DNA of 64,000 bases from Oryza sativa Japonica Group (lineage: Eukaryota; Streptophyta; Magnoliopsida; Poales; Poaceae): the NCBI RefSeq assembly GCF_034140825.1, contig NC_089036.1, forward strand, positions 6,543,001 through 6,607,000. The letters run 5' to 3'. Below are positions 44,387 to 62,695 of the stretch, in pieces. The notes below the pieces were generated by a model. That model searched no databases. It saw only the letters and a list, made by a program, of their open reading frames with translations, and had not been told where the DNA came from. A program made the position numbers and the translations under genes. Within the stretch, counting starts at the first letter, position 1, and each line of letters opens with the position of its first letter.

Positions 44387-46233
44387 GAGTAAATATCAGA
44401 GAACCCCATGTACATGTACTTGTGTTTCATAAACCCCCATGTCGAAGCACCTGGTTTCAAAATACCCCACGTAAATTGATCAAGGTTCAAAAAACCCCAT
44501 GTCTAAGCAGTTTGGGGCATTTGAAGTTCCCAGCATGGCTGATGGCCCATGCCACTCTTCCAGCAGTCGCATTCGTAGCTAATGTGAAGGCGTGGTCAAT
44601 GCGGGTGCGAGGTCGCAACTTTAGGCGAGATGGAACGCTCAGCCATTCTCTCGCTTCTCTTTCTCCCCTGTCTCGTTCACTCGTCTCCCATTAGGGCACC
44701 TGCTAGACGATGCCGCTGAATGCTGGAAGATAAAGGATCGCAGTAGACCATACGGCCACGAGAGGCAAGCAGCTCAAGCTATATGGTTGATATATGGCAG
44801 GTTTCTTTGCGGTATTTGTTGGAGATTATGTTCTAGGATTTATTTGATTTGGGGCAGGACAAATGCTAGATTGATCCCTTTTCTTATATATGCTTTTTTC
44901 TAAGAGTTTAATTTGAAATTGTGTGTTTTGGTGATTTGGCTTATAGAATTGATATTGTGATGTTGAAATCAGCAAGCTGATTATAACAAATTTTCTGAGA
45001 AAGCAGTCAACTAGGGAGAGGTGGCAGTCCACTTGTTTTGTTTTGTTTTTCCCTGGGATCGTCATCGTTTAGTTGCTGACATCCGCCAGCTTCTTCTTGC
45101 TGCATTATGCATGTGTCGCTTCGTTTCATCCGTAGCAAAAGGCTAACGATCGTTGAGACGATGTCTAAGCTGCAGGTGGGCCACGAGCCGAGTTGGCAAG
45201 ACAAAGATGGCCCTAAACTGTTTAAACATGGGGTTTTTTCAACTTTGATCCATTTACATGGGGTATTCTGAAACCAGATGCTTAGACATGGGGTTTTTTG
45301 AAACACAAGCACATGTACATGGGATAAGACTAGTTTCTAGCATGATAATTGGTTTCAGTACTGTTGCCTGAAGGACATAGCACCTTTGTGTTTTAAACTG
45401 GCCAAAAGAAAGCAGAGATGTGTCCTTCATGAACTCCTAAACAACAACTGGATTGGCTCCTTTAGGCAATTCACCACAGTGGAAGAGCTAAATGAATTAG
45501 TGCACTTGGGAAGCTTGCTCCAAGATGTAAATCTTTCCGACAGCATAGATGATATCTCTTGGAATTGGAATGAGTCAGGGTCTTACTCATCCAAGAGTGC
45601 ATATCTCTTCCAATTCGAAGGATCCTTCACACCAATTGACTTCTCCTCGCTATGGAAGACGCCGGCTGAGCCGAAAATTCAGTTCTTTGGATGGCTTGTC
45701 CTTCATCAGAAAACCTTAACCGCACAAAGCTTACTTCACAGACATTGGCCGTGTAATTGGATTTGCCGTCTATGCACATGTGCCTTCGAAGACACCAATC
45801 ATTTGTTCAGCGTTTGCAGCTTCGTCAGAGAAGTATGGAACTTTGTTCGCTCCTGGCAAGCTTTGCCACCTGTTATTGCTGATCCCACGGCCGGAACCTC
45901 CGTGTGGTGGGCTGCAATCAACTGCGTTCTCTCAAAGGATCAAAAGTTGGCGGTTAGAGGAGCACTCCTAACAACATGGTGGAATGTTTGGTTAGAGAGA
46001 AATAATAGGATTTTCGCTAATAATGCTAAGACCGAGCGTGAGGTGGCCTATGTCATAAAGCAGGAGCTTGATCTCCGCAAGTCGGCTTTTAGGCCGCCTT
46101 GATGTCTTCTTTGTTTTCTCTAACTGGCTTGCAAGCACTATATTTTCTCTTTCTAATTAAATTTCGGCAGAGCTCCTACCGTCGATTTCCAAAAAAACAA
46201 GCACATGTACATGTGGTTCTTTGATATTTACTC
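44387..46233. mobile_element. Mutator-like element, right TIR split by a LINE
   Basis: The left terminal repeat GAGTAAATATCAGAGAACCCC...CATGTACTTGTGTTTC is mirrored on the right by GAAACACAAGCACATGTACATG (45301-45321), interrupted by the LINE, then GTTCTTTGATATTTACTC (46216-46233). Inner repeats AACCCCATGTCTAAGCA and GCTTAGACATGGGGTT also match. Flanks AATCATTTT and TTTTATTTT are only a weak 9-bp duplication. The interior (44520-45215) is non-coding. Confidence 0.75.
45322..46196 (+). mobile_element. 5'-truncated LINE with 17-bp TSD
   Basis: 875 bp ending in TTTCCAAAAAA, flanked by the perfect 17-bp duplication ACAAGCACATGTACATG (45305-45321 and 46197-46213), the mark of target-primed reverse transcription. 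The open frame 45386-46102 (238 residues) is the C-terminal part of a plant L1-type ORF2: the zinc-binding reverse-transcriptase region with WNWNESGSYSSKSAY, LWKTPAEPKIQFFGWL, CRLC and HLFSVC, and TTWWNVWLERNNRIF. Endonuclease and reverse-transcriptase domains are absent, so the copy is dead on arrival. The open frame and exact duplication indicate a fairly recent insertion. Confidence 0.9.
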
Positions 46234-46405
46234 TTTTATTTTACAAATTTGATTTAATAGAAATTCAAAGTGATTTATAATATAGAACGAAGGGAGTAAT
46301 TGACATCATCGTCACACAATCACTGAACTGTTTACATGGATATAATCGTAATCTACACAGCAAACAGAAAAATTCTTACAGTTGTTCCAGTAAATTGTTT
46401 CTTAG

Positions 46406-46861
46406 TTACGCCTTGCGCTGCAGGAAGGCGTAGGTGGCCCCGATCGCGGCGGCGGCGGCGGCGATCTCCAAGGCGCGCGGCGTCAACCTGGCCGCCCCCG
46501 TCAGCTGGTAGGCGAACTCGACGGCGAGGAGCGCCGCGAGCGGCCACAGCGGGGCCTTGAGCCGGTCCCTGATCCCCGGCGAGCCGCGGGGAGCTCCCTG
46601 GAACCGCGTGAGGAAGTAGAAGTAGAGCAGCAGGAGGAGGTACGGGTAGGCGAAGACGGCGGCGGAGAACGGCGCGCCGCGCTCGAAGCGGCGCATCTCC
46701 AGCGTGGAGTTGAGGGCTGCGAGCGAGTAGCCCACGAACGTGGCCCAACCGTCGCCGCCGCCGCCGTCGGCGGCGTCGGCTTGGGGATGGTGATCCGCCG
46801 GCGGTGGGAGCGGGGGCTCCTCCTCCGGCGGCGGCTGCGGCGGCGCTTGGCGGGAGGCCAT
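46406..46861 (-). CDS. Small predicted membrane protein, unknown function
   Basis: Single minus-strand exon, 151 residues, start at 46861 (context CCACGATGG), stop at 46406. The N-terminal 40 residues are Pro/Glu-rich (PPPEEEPPLPPPADHH), then come GDGWATFVGYSLAALNSTLE and three hydrophobic stretches: AVFAYPYLLLLLYFYFL, PLWPLAALLAVEFAYQL and EIAAAAAAIGATYAFLQ. The C-terminus QRKA resembles an exposed tail. I do not recognise the family. A longer in-frame start at 47011 would add 50 residues including another hydrophobic run; it is disfavoured because that part is less GC-biased and the 46861 ATG has the better context. It lies between the MULE/LINE nest and CLP1, transcribed away from CLP1. 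Confidence 0.7.
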   Translation of the reverse strand: MASRQAPPQPPPEEEPPLPPPADHHPQADAADGGGGDGWATFVGYSLAALNSTLEMRRFERGAPFSAAVFAYPYLLLLLYFYFLTRFQGAPRGSPGIRDRLKAPLWPLAALLAVEFAYQLTGAARLTPRALEIAAAAAAIGATYAFLQRKA

Positions 46862-47257
46862 CGTGGTGGATCGGAGCACGCCGCGATCGAGAGGATGCAA
46901 TGCGAGGTGGAGGAGGAGGAGTAGGTAGCTCGCGAGCAGGAAGAATGGCGGAGATCGAGGAGAGTAGGCGACGAGACGACTCGCGATTGTCAATGATTGT
47001 AGGCGCGTCACGCGTGGACTTGAAATGTGATGCGAGATGATGAAATAAAAATGAAATGTCCTGCAATTTGGTGAGTTTCAAATAAGATTCGACGTAAATT
47101 GAGTGGTTTCAATTTGAGATGACGAAATTGGAGTTAGATTGAGAATTCTGTGAGTTGAAGTAAACTCTCAAATTTGTGCCTAGTGGTCCGAAAAAAAACG
47201 GAGCGGTCCATTAGCACGTGAATACATAATTAATTAAGTATAATTAAGTATTAGCTA

Positions 47258-47407
47258 CTCCCTCCGTTTCATAATGTAAATCATTCTAGCATTTCTCATA
47301 TTTATATTGATATTAATGAGTCTAAACATATATATCTATTTAGATTCATTAACATCAATATAATTGTGGAAAATGCTAGAATGACTTACATTGTGAAACA
47401 GAGGAAG
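47258..47407. mobile_element. Stowaway MITE, TA duplication
   Basis: From CTCCCTCCGTTTCATAATGT to ACATTGTGAAACAGAGGAAG, nearly fully palindromic (150 bp), with TA on both sides. It lies in the 5' flank of the membrane-protein gene. Confidence 0.9.
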
Positions 47408-47409
47408 TA

Positions 47410-48300
47410 TTTTTTTTAGCACGTGATAAAAAAATTAGAAATATGATTTTTTTAAGCAACTTTCGTATTGAAACTTTTTTAAAAAAAACACACCGTTTAG
47501 CAGTTTTAAAAGCGTGCGCGTGGAAAAAGAGAGGGTGAGTTGGTAAGAGGATTCCGAACACACCCTTACTCTCTATCTTAACATTCTGAGAGTTTGCAAT
47601 CTAAACTCACTCGCACGGACAATAATCGAGATTGAATTTGTGAAATAACAGGATAATATTTATCATGAAAAATTGTTCGTGTATACTACTTTTTATAATC
47701 TTTTTGGTGAACATCGTTATCATAGAGTATGGTAATGGATGCATTGACATATATATACAGTAGTCCCTAACGATATATTGAAAAATATAATGAAGATAAA
47801 ATTGTGTTTGGTTTCTGCACCTTTGAACATGAAATGTTTGGTTATATAAAATTTATTATTACTCATAAATAAATCGAGTTTGAATTTAATGTTTTTAAAC
47901 TTCAATAGATTTCCTATATATTTGTCGACAAATTTTCTCCTAAAAATATGACAGATATAATTATATTACAATCATAATGTAATCACACTGTAACTTAACT
48001 TATATGTAATTACACTGTAACTACAATGTAACATGTATGTAACTTTCAAAAATCTCCACATAACATGTTATTTCGGTAAAATAGAGATCATGGGATCAAA
48101 TCCTCTCATATGTGCGTACTGTGACTTTTTTCTTCTTAACCTGCACAAAACTTGAAATAGATCTAACGGTTTAAAACTATATGAAAGTTACATACAAATT
48201 ACATTGTACCTACCGTATAATTACATACAAATTACAGTGTAATTACACTATAATTATATTCTAAATACATCTGTTAAATTTTTAGGAGAAAATTTATAGG
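47410..48300. other. AT-rich spacer with TGTAATTACA repeats
   Basis: 47430-47560 matches the MITE family seen at 785 and 58504. 47940-48290 holds many copies of GTAATTACA/TGTAACT (for example GTAATTACACTGTAACTAC). A related tract lies at 61800-61880. No gene. Confidence 0.5.
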
Positions 48301-48534
48301 TGATCCCGAATCCAATATCCAAGCCCGGCTCCGGCCAAAGCCCAAATTGCAATCCCTACATGGGCCAAAAATGCCCAAAACCATCGAAACAAAACGAATC
48401 CTTTTCTCCTTTTCTCGCAAAATCTCCAAAACCGCTTCGGCTTCCTCTCTCCCCTCACGGCGGCCGTCGCTTCGTTCGCCGATTAGCCGGCGCCGCCGCC
48501 GCCGCCGCCGGTAGAGAACCCACCCCCTCCCCGC

Positions 48535-51500
48535 ATGGCCGCCGCGGGCGGGGCCGCGCAGCCGCCGCGGCAGTACAAGCTGGCGCCGCAGAGCGAGCTG
48601 CGGGTGGAGGTGCCCCCCGACGCGCCCGTCCGCGTCCGCCTCGTCGCCGGCACGGCGGAGGTCTTCGGCACCGAGCTCCCCCCCGAGGGCTGGGTCCCCG
48701 TCCCGCCCCGCTCCAAGATCGCCGTAAGCGCGCCCTCCTCCTCCTCCCACATCCCACCTCCCGCGGAGGAGAAGAGACCCGCCACGGGATTCGCCTCGCC
48801 TCGGCTCAGCTTTGCTGCGACCACTGATTTCTTGCCATTTGGTATGTTTCGGGGTAGATTTTCACCTGGCACGGCGCGACGGTGGAGCTGGACGGGGTCA
48901 GCGAGAGCGAGTACACGTCCGACGAGGTGATTTCTTCTTCTCCATATTCTAATCCCCCTGTGAATTTTGGGGTTTTGAGCTTCTTCCAATGCAATGCGAT
49001 GTGGTTGTGACATAGTACTAATTACATGCTCATGGCTGTAGACACCGATGGTGGTTTATGTGAACACCCACGCGATCCTTGACGCGAGGAGGGCGAGGGC
49101 GAGGGCCGCCGCGGCTCAGGGTGCCCTGCCGGAGTCCTCGCAGGTTTGTGATCTCGTCTCTCTCGGTTTGGCATCTCGTCATGCAAGTTATTGCACGGTT
49201 AATTGGTCAAAAATTGTGTAGTAGATGCACACTTTTTGATTCTGTTATGTATATTACATAATTGCATAATACTATGGGATGGCTAGCATGCTAATTTTAC
49301 AGTTTGTTGCACATGAGGTGTTTTAGATTCCTAGAAATAATATAGTGTGTGTGCCTGTACTATGTACTCCAACATAAAACTAGTTCTGTTTAACAACCAA
49401 TGTGTTAGAGCAATAACAGGTTACAAGTTGATGAGTACCCTACGGTCCAAAATTGAATATGGGTGTTGAAAACATTGAAACATTGTGCGAACAAAGGGTA
49501 TATTTATCCCGAGGTTTTTGGGCTGTCTTGCTTAGTTTTGCCTCTCTTCGCGGTTTAGGGACCCAGAGTGATCATTGTGGGGCCAAGTGATTCTGGAAAA
49601 AGTACTTTGTGCAAAATGCTCCTTAGCTGGGCTGCCAAGCAGGGCTGGAAGCCTACATATGTGGATTTAGATATTGGCCAAGGTTCGATAACCATACCTG
49701 GATGTATTTCGGCAACACCCATTGAGAAGCCTATAGATATAGTTGATGGGATTCCCTTGGAGATGCCGCTTGCATACTTTTACGGCCATCCAAGCCCAAG
49801 GTATGTCGTTCCCACTAAGGCCTTGTTCGGTTACGCTTGGATTCAATCCGGGCTGGGAATAACAAGTATAGTAAGAAATTTATGATAGATACAATGAGAG
49901 ACCGGAATTTATTTCGGGCCGGGAACCAATTTACTCATGATAGGGATAATAAGAGACCTGGAATCAATCCACTAGTCAAGAGGTGTGGAACTAATCCCGG
50001 CCTCTTATTGTCCCTATCATGAGTAAATTGATTCCCGGCCTGGAATAAATCCCGGTCTCTCATTGTATCTATCATAAATCTCTTACTATACTTGTCATTC
50101 CTGGCCCAGATTAAATCCAAGCGCAACTGAACAAGGCCTAACTGTTTTTTCCATGTATTTTATATAAAGACTTCTTTTCTTCTACTCAACTTTTTTGGCA
50201 CCTCAACTATTTCTTTATGTTGCTGACAGTGTTAGTCCAGATGTTTACAGAGCTCTTATGAAGGAGCTAGCTCAGACATTGGATAAACAATTCTCTGGAA
50301 ATTCTGAATCTAGGGCAGCAGGAATGATTATCAATACTATGGGGTGGGTTGAAAACCTTGGTTTAGAGGTAATTTTATTTGTTTCATGAGCAACTTAGAT
50401 TTTGGTTATGTGTGTTGATGGCTAATATTTATATTCTAGCATGAGTTAATTCACCATTTGTGTTGTGCAGTTACTTCACAATTCAATTGAGATTTTCAAG
50501 GCTAATGTAATATTGGTATTGGGACAGGCAAGTGCTTCTGTTTTCTTCATAGTGTTGTAGAACTCTGTTCAAATGGGATGTCACTATCGTACTTCATAGT
50601 GCTATTTCAGGAGGGATATGCTTGTATTATAGGGCTGTGGAGAGCTCTCTAGTCATTTAGTATTCCCTGATTCTTATGTGCTGCCAAGTGTACTCTGGAA
50701 TCTATGTTCAGTTTGATGTTGATGATGGCTGCTGTTTATATACCTCAGTATGAATCTAGGGGGGGCAACCAAGCATTTTGTTGAAGTATTGTATTATTGT
50801 CTAGACATTTGCTTGTGTGATATCAATTATTAGCTTGTGTTATACTGTCATAGGGGTAGTTACTGCCCCCCCCCCTCCCCTAACAACAACACACACACAC
50901 AAAGGACAGCGAAACTATTGCTGTTAGGTTTATGTTGACAAGTGCTATCATGAATAAGCATGAAATGAAATGGTCCTGAAGATTGGATCATTTGATTTGT
51001 CTACTGCAGGAGAAACTATGGAAGATGCTAAAAGATGCAGCAAAAAATAAGCCCAACATTGATGTTGTAAAACTTCATAAATCAGAAGGTGTTGTTCCGA
51101 GAAATCCAAAGTACCGTCAAAAGACTAGAAGCTTCCGTATCAAGGTAAATTATTTTTCTGATAATAAAATGTGGAAGTTCCTAGATTCAACTTTCAAAAG
51201 TCAATGTTTCAATACAAGGCATTGTTTGGTAGGCAATATGAGAAATTAATTGATGTAGGCTTAAATACACATGCATTACTGTACAGTGTGACTCACCTTT
51301 ATGTTCATTTTTCTAATGTTATCTTACAATCGAAGGAGGCTTAAACACACATGAATTACTGTACAATATCACCTCCTTTTTCATTTTTCTAATGTTATCA
51401 TGCAATCGTATGTTACATTTGTTCAGTTAATGCCATCCTATTCTGCTCTGGTTTGCTAAAGCTAAATTGTAACACTCGCTTTGCAGGAGTACTTTTATGG

Positions 51501-52590
51501 CATTGCGAATGATCTAGCACCACACTCAAATGTTGTTAACTTCAGTGATGTATCTGTTTACAAGATTGGCACTCATCAAGCTCCTAAGTCTGCACTACCG
51601 ATTGGTGCAGAGCCTGTGGCAGACCCTACTCGACTTGTTGCTGTTAACATCAGCACAGATATGGTCCACACCGTGCTTGCTGTTTCATATGCTAAGGAAC
51701 CTGATGAAATAGTTTCCAGGTGATACCAACTGCCCAAATTAGTGCTTATGCTTTACATCTACTAAAATGTTTATGCTTAGAGCCATAGTCAATACAGCTT
51801 GATACGGTGATACCTTATTTATGCATATAATTGGTACATCAGGGCCCAGGTATAGGAAAGAAAAATACATAGTAAAGTTTATGGAATTTTGTATTGTCTT
51901 TCAGATGGGTGGGTTTCTTGCATGTTTTACATGTTTGATATTATTTTGCTTTCTTCAGACCAATCTATTATCTGTATGCACTAAATAACTTGTCTGTGCA
52001 CAGTTCTAGCCCTAGCTAGTACGCATGTCACAGCTGTTGCCCACTTAAAAACCTGACAAACCCATTTACTCTAGGTGGCAGTTTTCAAAACTATTTAAGA
52101 TCTGTATCATATGATCATTAGATTTATATACTTGAAATTCAGGATATCACCAAGTTATCCTGCAATCATTTTCAGTAGTTTACCAGTGTCATTATAATCT
52201 GTACTGCTGGATTAGCTCGATCATGCGTGACTAACTACAACTTCTCTAGTCTTTCGTTACCACTACGCAAAAACTGCAAAAATTGTAGCATCCTTTTTCT
52301 TGTAACAAACCTGAGTGTACCTCTTTGACAATTCTGGAGATACGTTTGCTATAAACCTCTTTGACAATTCTGCAGCAATGTTGCCGGATTCATCCACGTG
52401 ACAGATGTTGACATCCAAAGGTACCCCCAACAACCAAGAAAACTAGCATGTACCTTTTTATGGATTCGTGGTAAGACCTAACTTAACATGCTCTCATTTC
52501 AGGAAGAAGCTCACATACATTGCACCATGCCCAGGGGACCTGCCAAGTAAGCTGTTAATTGCGAGCTCGTTAACGTGGTACGAGGCTTGA
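48535..52590 (+). CDS. CLP1: CLP1 homolog, polynucleotide 5'-hydroxyl kinase family
   Basis: Ten exons: 48535-48723, 48858-48926, 49042-49143, 49559-49800, 50230-50368, 50471-50527, 51010-51144, 51487-51719, 52376-52420 and 52503-52590; frames join without a stop to give 432 residues. The N-terminal domain (YKLAPQSELRVEV, TELPPEGWVPVPP) precedes a P-loop GPSDSGKST (128-136, Lys134), the DLDIGQ motif (156-161), the central kinase core (RAAGMIINTMGWVENLG, VVKLHKSEGVVPRN) and a C-terminal domain with LPIGAEPVADPTR and AVSYAKEPDEIVS. CLP1 is a nuclear subunit of pre-mRNA cleavage factor II and, in some eukaryotes, of the tRNA-splicing complex. Intron 6 starts GC (CAG|GCAAGT), an accepted minor donor. 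Intron 4 holds a palindromic Tourist MITE 18 bp after its donor. Length and motifs fit the plant family. Confidence 0.95.
49819..50138. mobile_element. Palindromic Tourist MITE in CLP1 intron 4
   Basis: 320 bp from GGCCTTGTTCGGTTACGCTT to AAGCGCAACTGAACAAGGCC, flanked by TAA (49816-49818 and 50139-50141). The arms are near-perfect inversions (ATTTATGATAGATACAATGA; CAATTTACTCATGATAGGGA), so the transcript would form a long hairpin. Confidence 0.92.
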
Positions 52591-53556
52591 TCAGCTCATG
52601 GCAGAACGATCAACGATGTAGCTAGGTGGTCAGTTAAATTAATCAGATGGATGTAACACAGATGTATCCCTTGTCCTATCTCCGGGTGTACGTTGTAAAC
52701 TTGCAAGCTTTTTAGTAAACTCAATGCACTGCTAACTAAAACTTATAACAGCAAATTTCACTCATTTCTCTGGAACCTATCTTGTGAATGATTTATTCTG
52801 ACGGTGCTCCGCTGGTGTGTGCGCATTAACCTCTCTGAGACTTATCAATTCGAGTATTCTGATGTTATAATCATTCCATCGTGGAGGGTGCCTATAATTA
52901 GGCTTTACGAAAATATTCTGCATTTCATTTGTGTACAAATTTGATAATGGTGCCTATGATGATAACGCATGAATGACAGGTAACCTGCATAATTATAAGG
53001 ATTAGCAACACCTGGAAAGGCATAATGAAAGATCTCAACCACACAACCATGAATTCTTAAAATTGAAATTAGTAGGGCACCCAGCTAAAAGGATCCTTGC
53101 CAGCTATGAACATGAAACATACAACTCATTACAACACGCTGACCCAAATTACAAACAAAGCAAATCTGATGGGGGATCATTGCTGAAAGCCCGAAGACGA
53201 GAACTATCTTCCCATCTGGAGATAATTTATTCGGTCATGCTGTGAGCACATCAGGCATTGCATCCCTGTGAAGACCGAAAAAAATATTAATAGGGGCGAT
53301 CCTAATGCAGCTTCCCTTCACTGTCTACCAATAATACAAAATGGAAGTACATAAGGAGAAAAAAATCCAGTGCATGTAACTTTTAACGTCTTGTATAAAG
53401 GTTGAGAAGCAGCAACAAAATCTCCAAACAAAAGAATTGAGAGACATACAGCCGGGCTCGTGGAACCCGTATCTAAGGACAGAAGATCTACAGACCCCGA
53501 CACCGCGGAGGAGAGGAGCATCAACACAGGTGAGTTAAAATTGTCAACACCACAAA
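52591..53556. other. Shared 3' region between convergent CLP1 and PP2A genes
   Basis: 966 bp between the two stop codons. It must contain both 3' ends. I see no AATAAA in a convincing position for either gene and no transposon. The short frames here are not coding-like. Confidence 0.5.
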
Positions 53557-57707
<4,151 letters not shown>

Positions 57708-58503
57708 CCTCTCCCCCGCACCTCAGGGAGGGGAGGACGGAGGAGGCGCTACTGGGGGCTCCGGGTCCCGCCGCGCGCCGCCGCCGCTCGCCGCCGGCGA
57801 GGAGGGTGGGGGAGAGGGCTAGGGTTTGCGGGGGATCGGGGGTTGGAGGTGGAGGAGGTGGAGGTGGAGCTCAAGCCTCCATTTCTTTTTCCCTCTGATT
57901 TTATTTTATACGGAGACAGATTTTTTTATTTTTTTTCTTTTTTTACAGGTAGTAAAGTGTACAGGAAGACCAGGGCACTGGGTTGTTTGGAGTTTAGTGG
58001 TAATGGAAGGGTCAAAGTGTAATTATGTGATGTTATTGCTGCAAAGCAGAACAGCACAAGTCAGCTGGTCAAAGTAGATGGCTATAGTTTGATTTGGGGT
58101 TTTATAAGGATTTCTTTTTTCCCTTTTTTAACATGTTTGTTTGGTTTTTAAGCAAAAAAAAAACTTATATTAATCAATCTATTCTGAAATACAAATTCTT
58201 TTGGCACTCGGGTGACATAGTTGAATTCTACCCGTAGCGTTGTGCTTTAAAACATGTAATATCGTTGCCATGGTTAAACCAGATCAAACAAAACGGTTCT
58301 TATGTTTAGAACTGAAGATGATGTGCTATCAAAATTATATTAAAAACCTCGCAAAAAATATATTAAAATTTCTAAAAATTAAAAACATATATTTCTACAT
58401 TGTTTTCTTCGTAGTGATGAAAACTTTGCACCTAAGACCGTATATTTTCGCTATTTTGGGGTTCTATAGCTACTTTATTATGTTTCATTTTAGACTATGA
58501 AAA
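57708..58503. other. PP2A upstream region, no other gene
   Basis: 57708-57890 is the GC-rich 5' leader and promoter side of the phosphatase gene (GGAGGTGGAGGAGGTGGAGG repeats). 57900-57950 is a T-rich tract. 58080-58500 is AT-rich with unrecognised short frames. Confidence 0.5.
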
Positions 58504-58761
58504 GTTAGGCTGCGTTCGTTTGGAGAACAAAGGGAGTTTGTTGGAGTTTGTTTGTTTCGTTTTCCGCGCGCACGCTTCTCAAACTACTAAATAGTGTGTT
58601 TTTAGCAAAAATTTTCTATATGAAAGTTGTTTTAAAAAATCATATTAATCCATTTTTAAATTTTAAAATAGTTAATACCCAATTAATCATGCGCTATGGC
58701 TCACCTCGTTTTGCGTATCTTCCCAATCTTTTCAATCACCTCTCCCTCAAACATAGCCTTA
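58504..58761. mobile_element. MITE of the CGTTCGTTT/TTAATTAATCATG type
   Basis: GGCTGCGTTCGTTTGGAG at the left, then TTCTCAAACTACTAAATAGTG, ATATGAAAGTTGTTTTAAAA and CCCAATTAATCATGCGC. The same ordered phrases occur near 785, 5210, 47430 and 59870. The right end is not clear. Confidence 0.5.
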
Positions 58762-59126
58762 GGGCCCCTTTGAATCACAGGAATGAAAAAAACGGAGGAA
58801 TAGAAAAAACATAGGATTCTGACAGGAATGTAAGTATAAAACAGAGGATTGCAAAACACAGGAAAAACATAGGAATGACCGTTTGATTGGACTATAGGAA
58901 AAACACAGGAATTTGAGGAGAGATAAAGACTCAAAGGATTTCTTCCATGAGGTTCTACCTCTGGTTAAAATTCCTCCAAAACTTGTATGGAAAGTGGCAT
59001 TCCATAGGAATTTCATAGGATTCCATAGGATTCATTTATTTGATTCAAAGAGTTTTGTGGGAAAAATTCCTATAGGAATGAAATCCTTTAAAATTCTTAT
59101 GAATTACCTTTGAATCAAATGGGGCC
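58762..59126. mobile_element. MITE with GGGCCCCTTTGAATCA ends
   Basis: Left GGGCCCCTTTGAATCACAGG, right CTTTGAATCAAATGGGGCC. Internal repeats of AACATAGGAAT and CATAGGATTC fold on each other. About 365 bp, non-coding. Confidence 0.75.
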
Positions 59127-62178
<3,052 letters not shown>

Positions 62179-62459
62179 GGGCATGTTTGGCACACCTATC
62201 CAACTCCACCTCTCCTCAGCCAAACAGTTTCAGCTCCACCTAAAAATAGGAGCGGAGCTTGATGGAGCTCTCTTACAAAATAAACTAGAGAGATGGAGCT
62301 GGGTTTAGGTAGTTCCACAACTCTACTCCAGACCTAACTCCTGAAGAAAAATTTAAATGAACTAGAGAGGTGGAGCTGGGTTTAGTCAGCCCCACAACTC
62401 TACTCCAGACATAACTCCTAAAGCAAAATTTAAAAGTTAGAGCTCTACCAAACATGCCA
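62179..62459. mobile_element. Tourist-like MITE (TTA duplication)
   Basis: From GGGCATGTTTGGCACACC to CTCTACCAAACATGCCA, flanked by TTA (62176-62178 and 62460-62462). GGTGGAGCTGGGTTTAG units repeat twice inside. It lies about 240 bp upstream of the NSUN5-like start codon. Confidence 0.8.
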
Positions 62460-62695
62460 TTAGCTGAGGTGAAAGGGTTGTAACTACCCTAATCTGGTTC
62501 TAATATAACACCGGCCTCTCCTATATCCGGTTTTCTCTAAAATAATATTTTAAAAAAATCATATAAGAATAAATAGTAGTTGTAGAAATAACTGGGCCTA
62601 AACAAAAACAAGGGTGCCCACTTCTCTCAGGCTCCCAAAAGCCCAGCCCAGCGCAACACCCCGCCCTCGCGGCCTCGCCAGTCGCCACGGCCACC

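Larger units (their letters stand above)
44360..46297. mobile_element. Stowaway-like MITE, outer layer of a nest
   Basis: The left arm CATTTCATATTATAAATCA (44364 on) and right arm GTGATTTATAATATAGAACGAAGGGAG (given in part; about 46271-46297) are inverted. They would be neighbours if the Mutator-like insertion 44387-46233 were absent. This makes a short MITE of about 90 bp interrupted by later insertions. Confidence 0.55.

Noticed and set aside
49837-50126. Two opposite-strand frames with matching peptides
   Set aside because: They are the two arms of a palindromic MITE in the CLP1 intron, not a gene.
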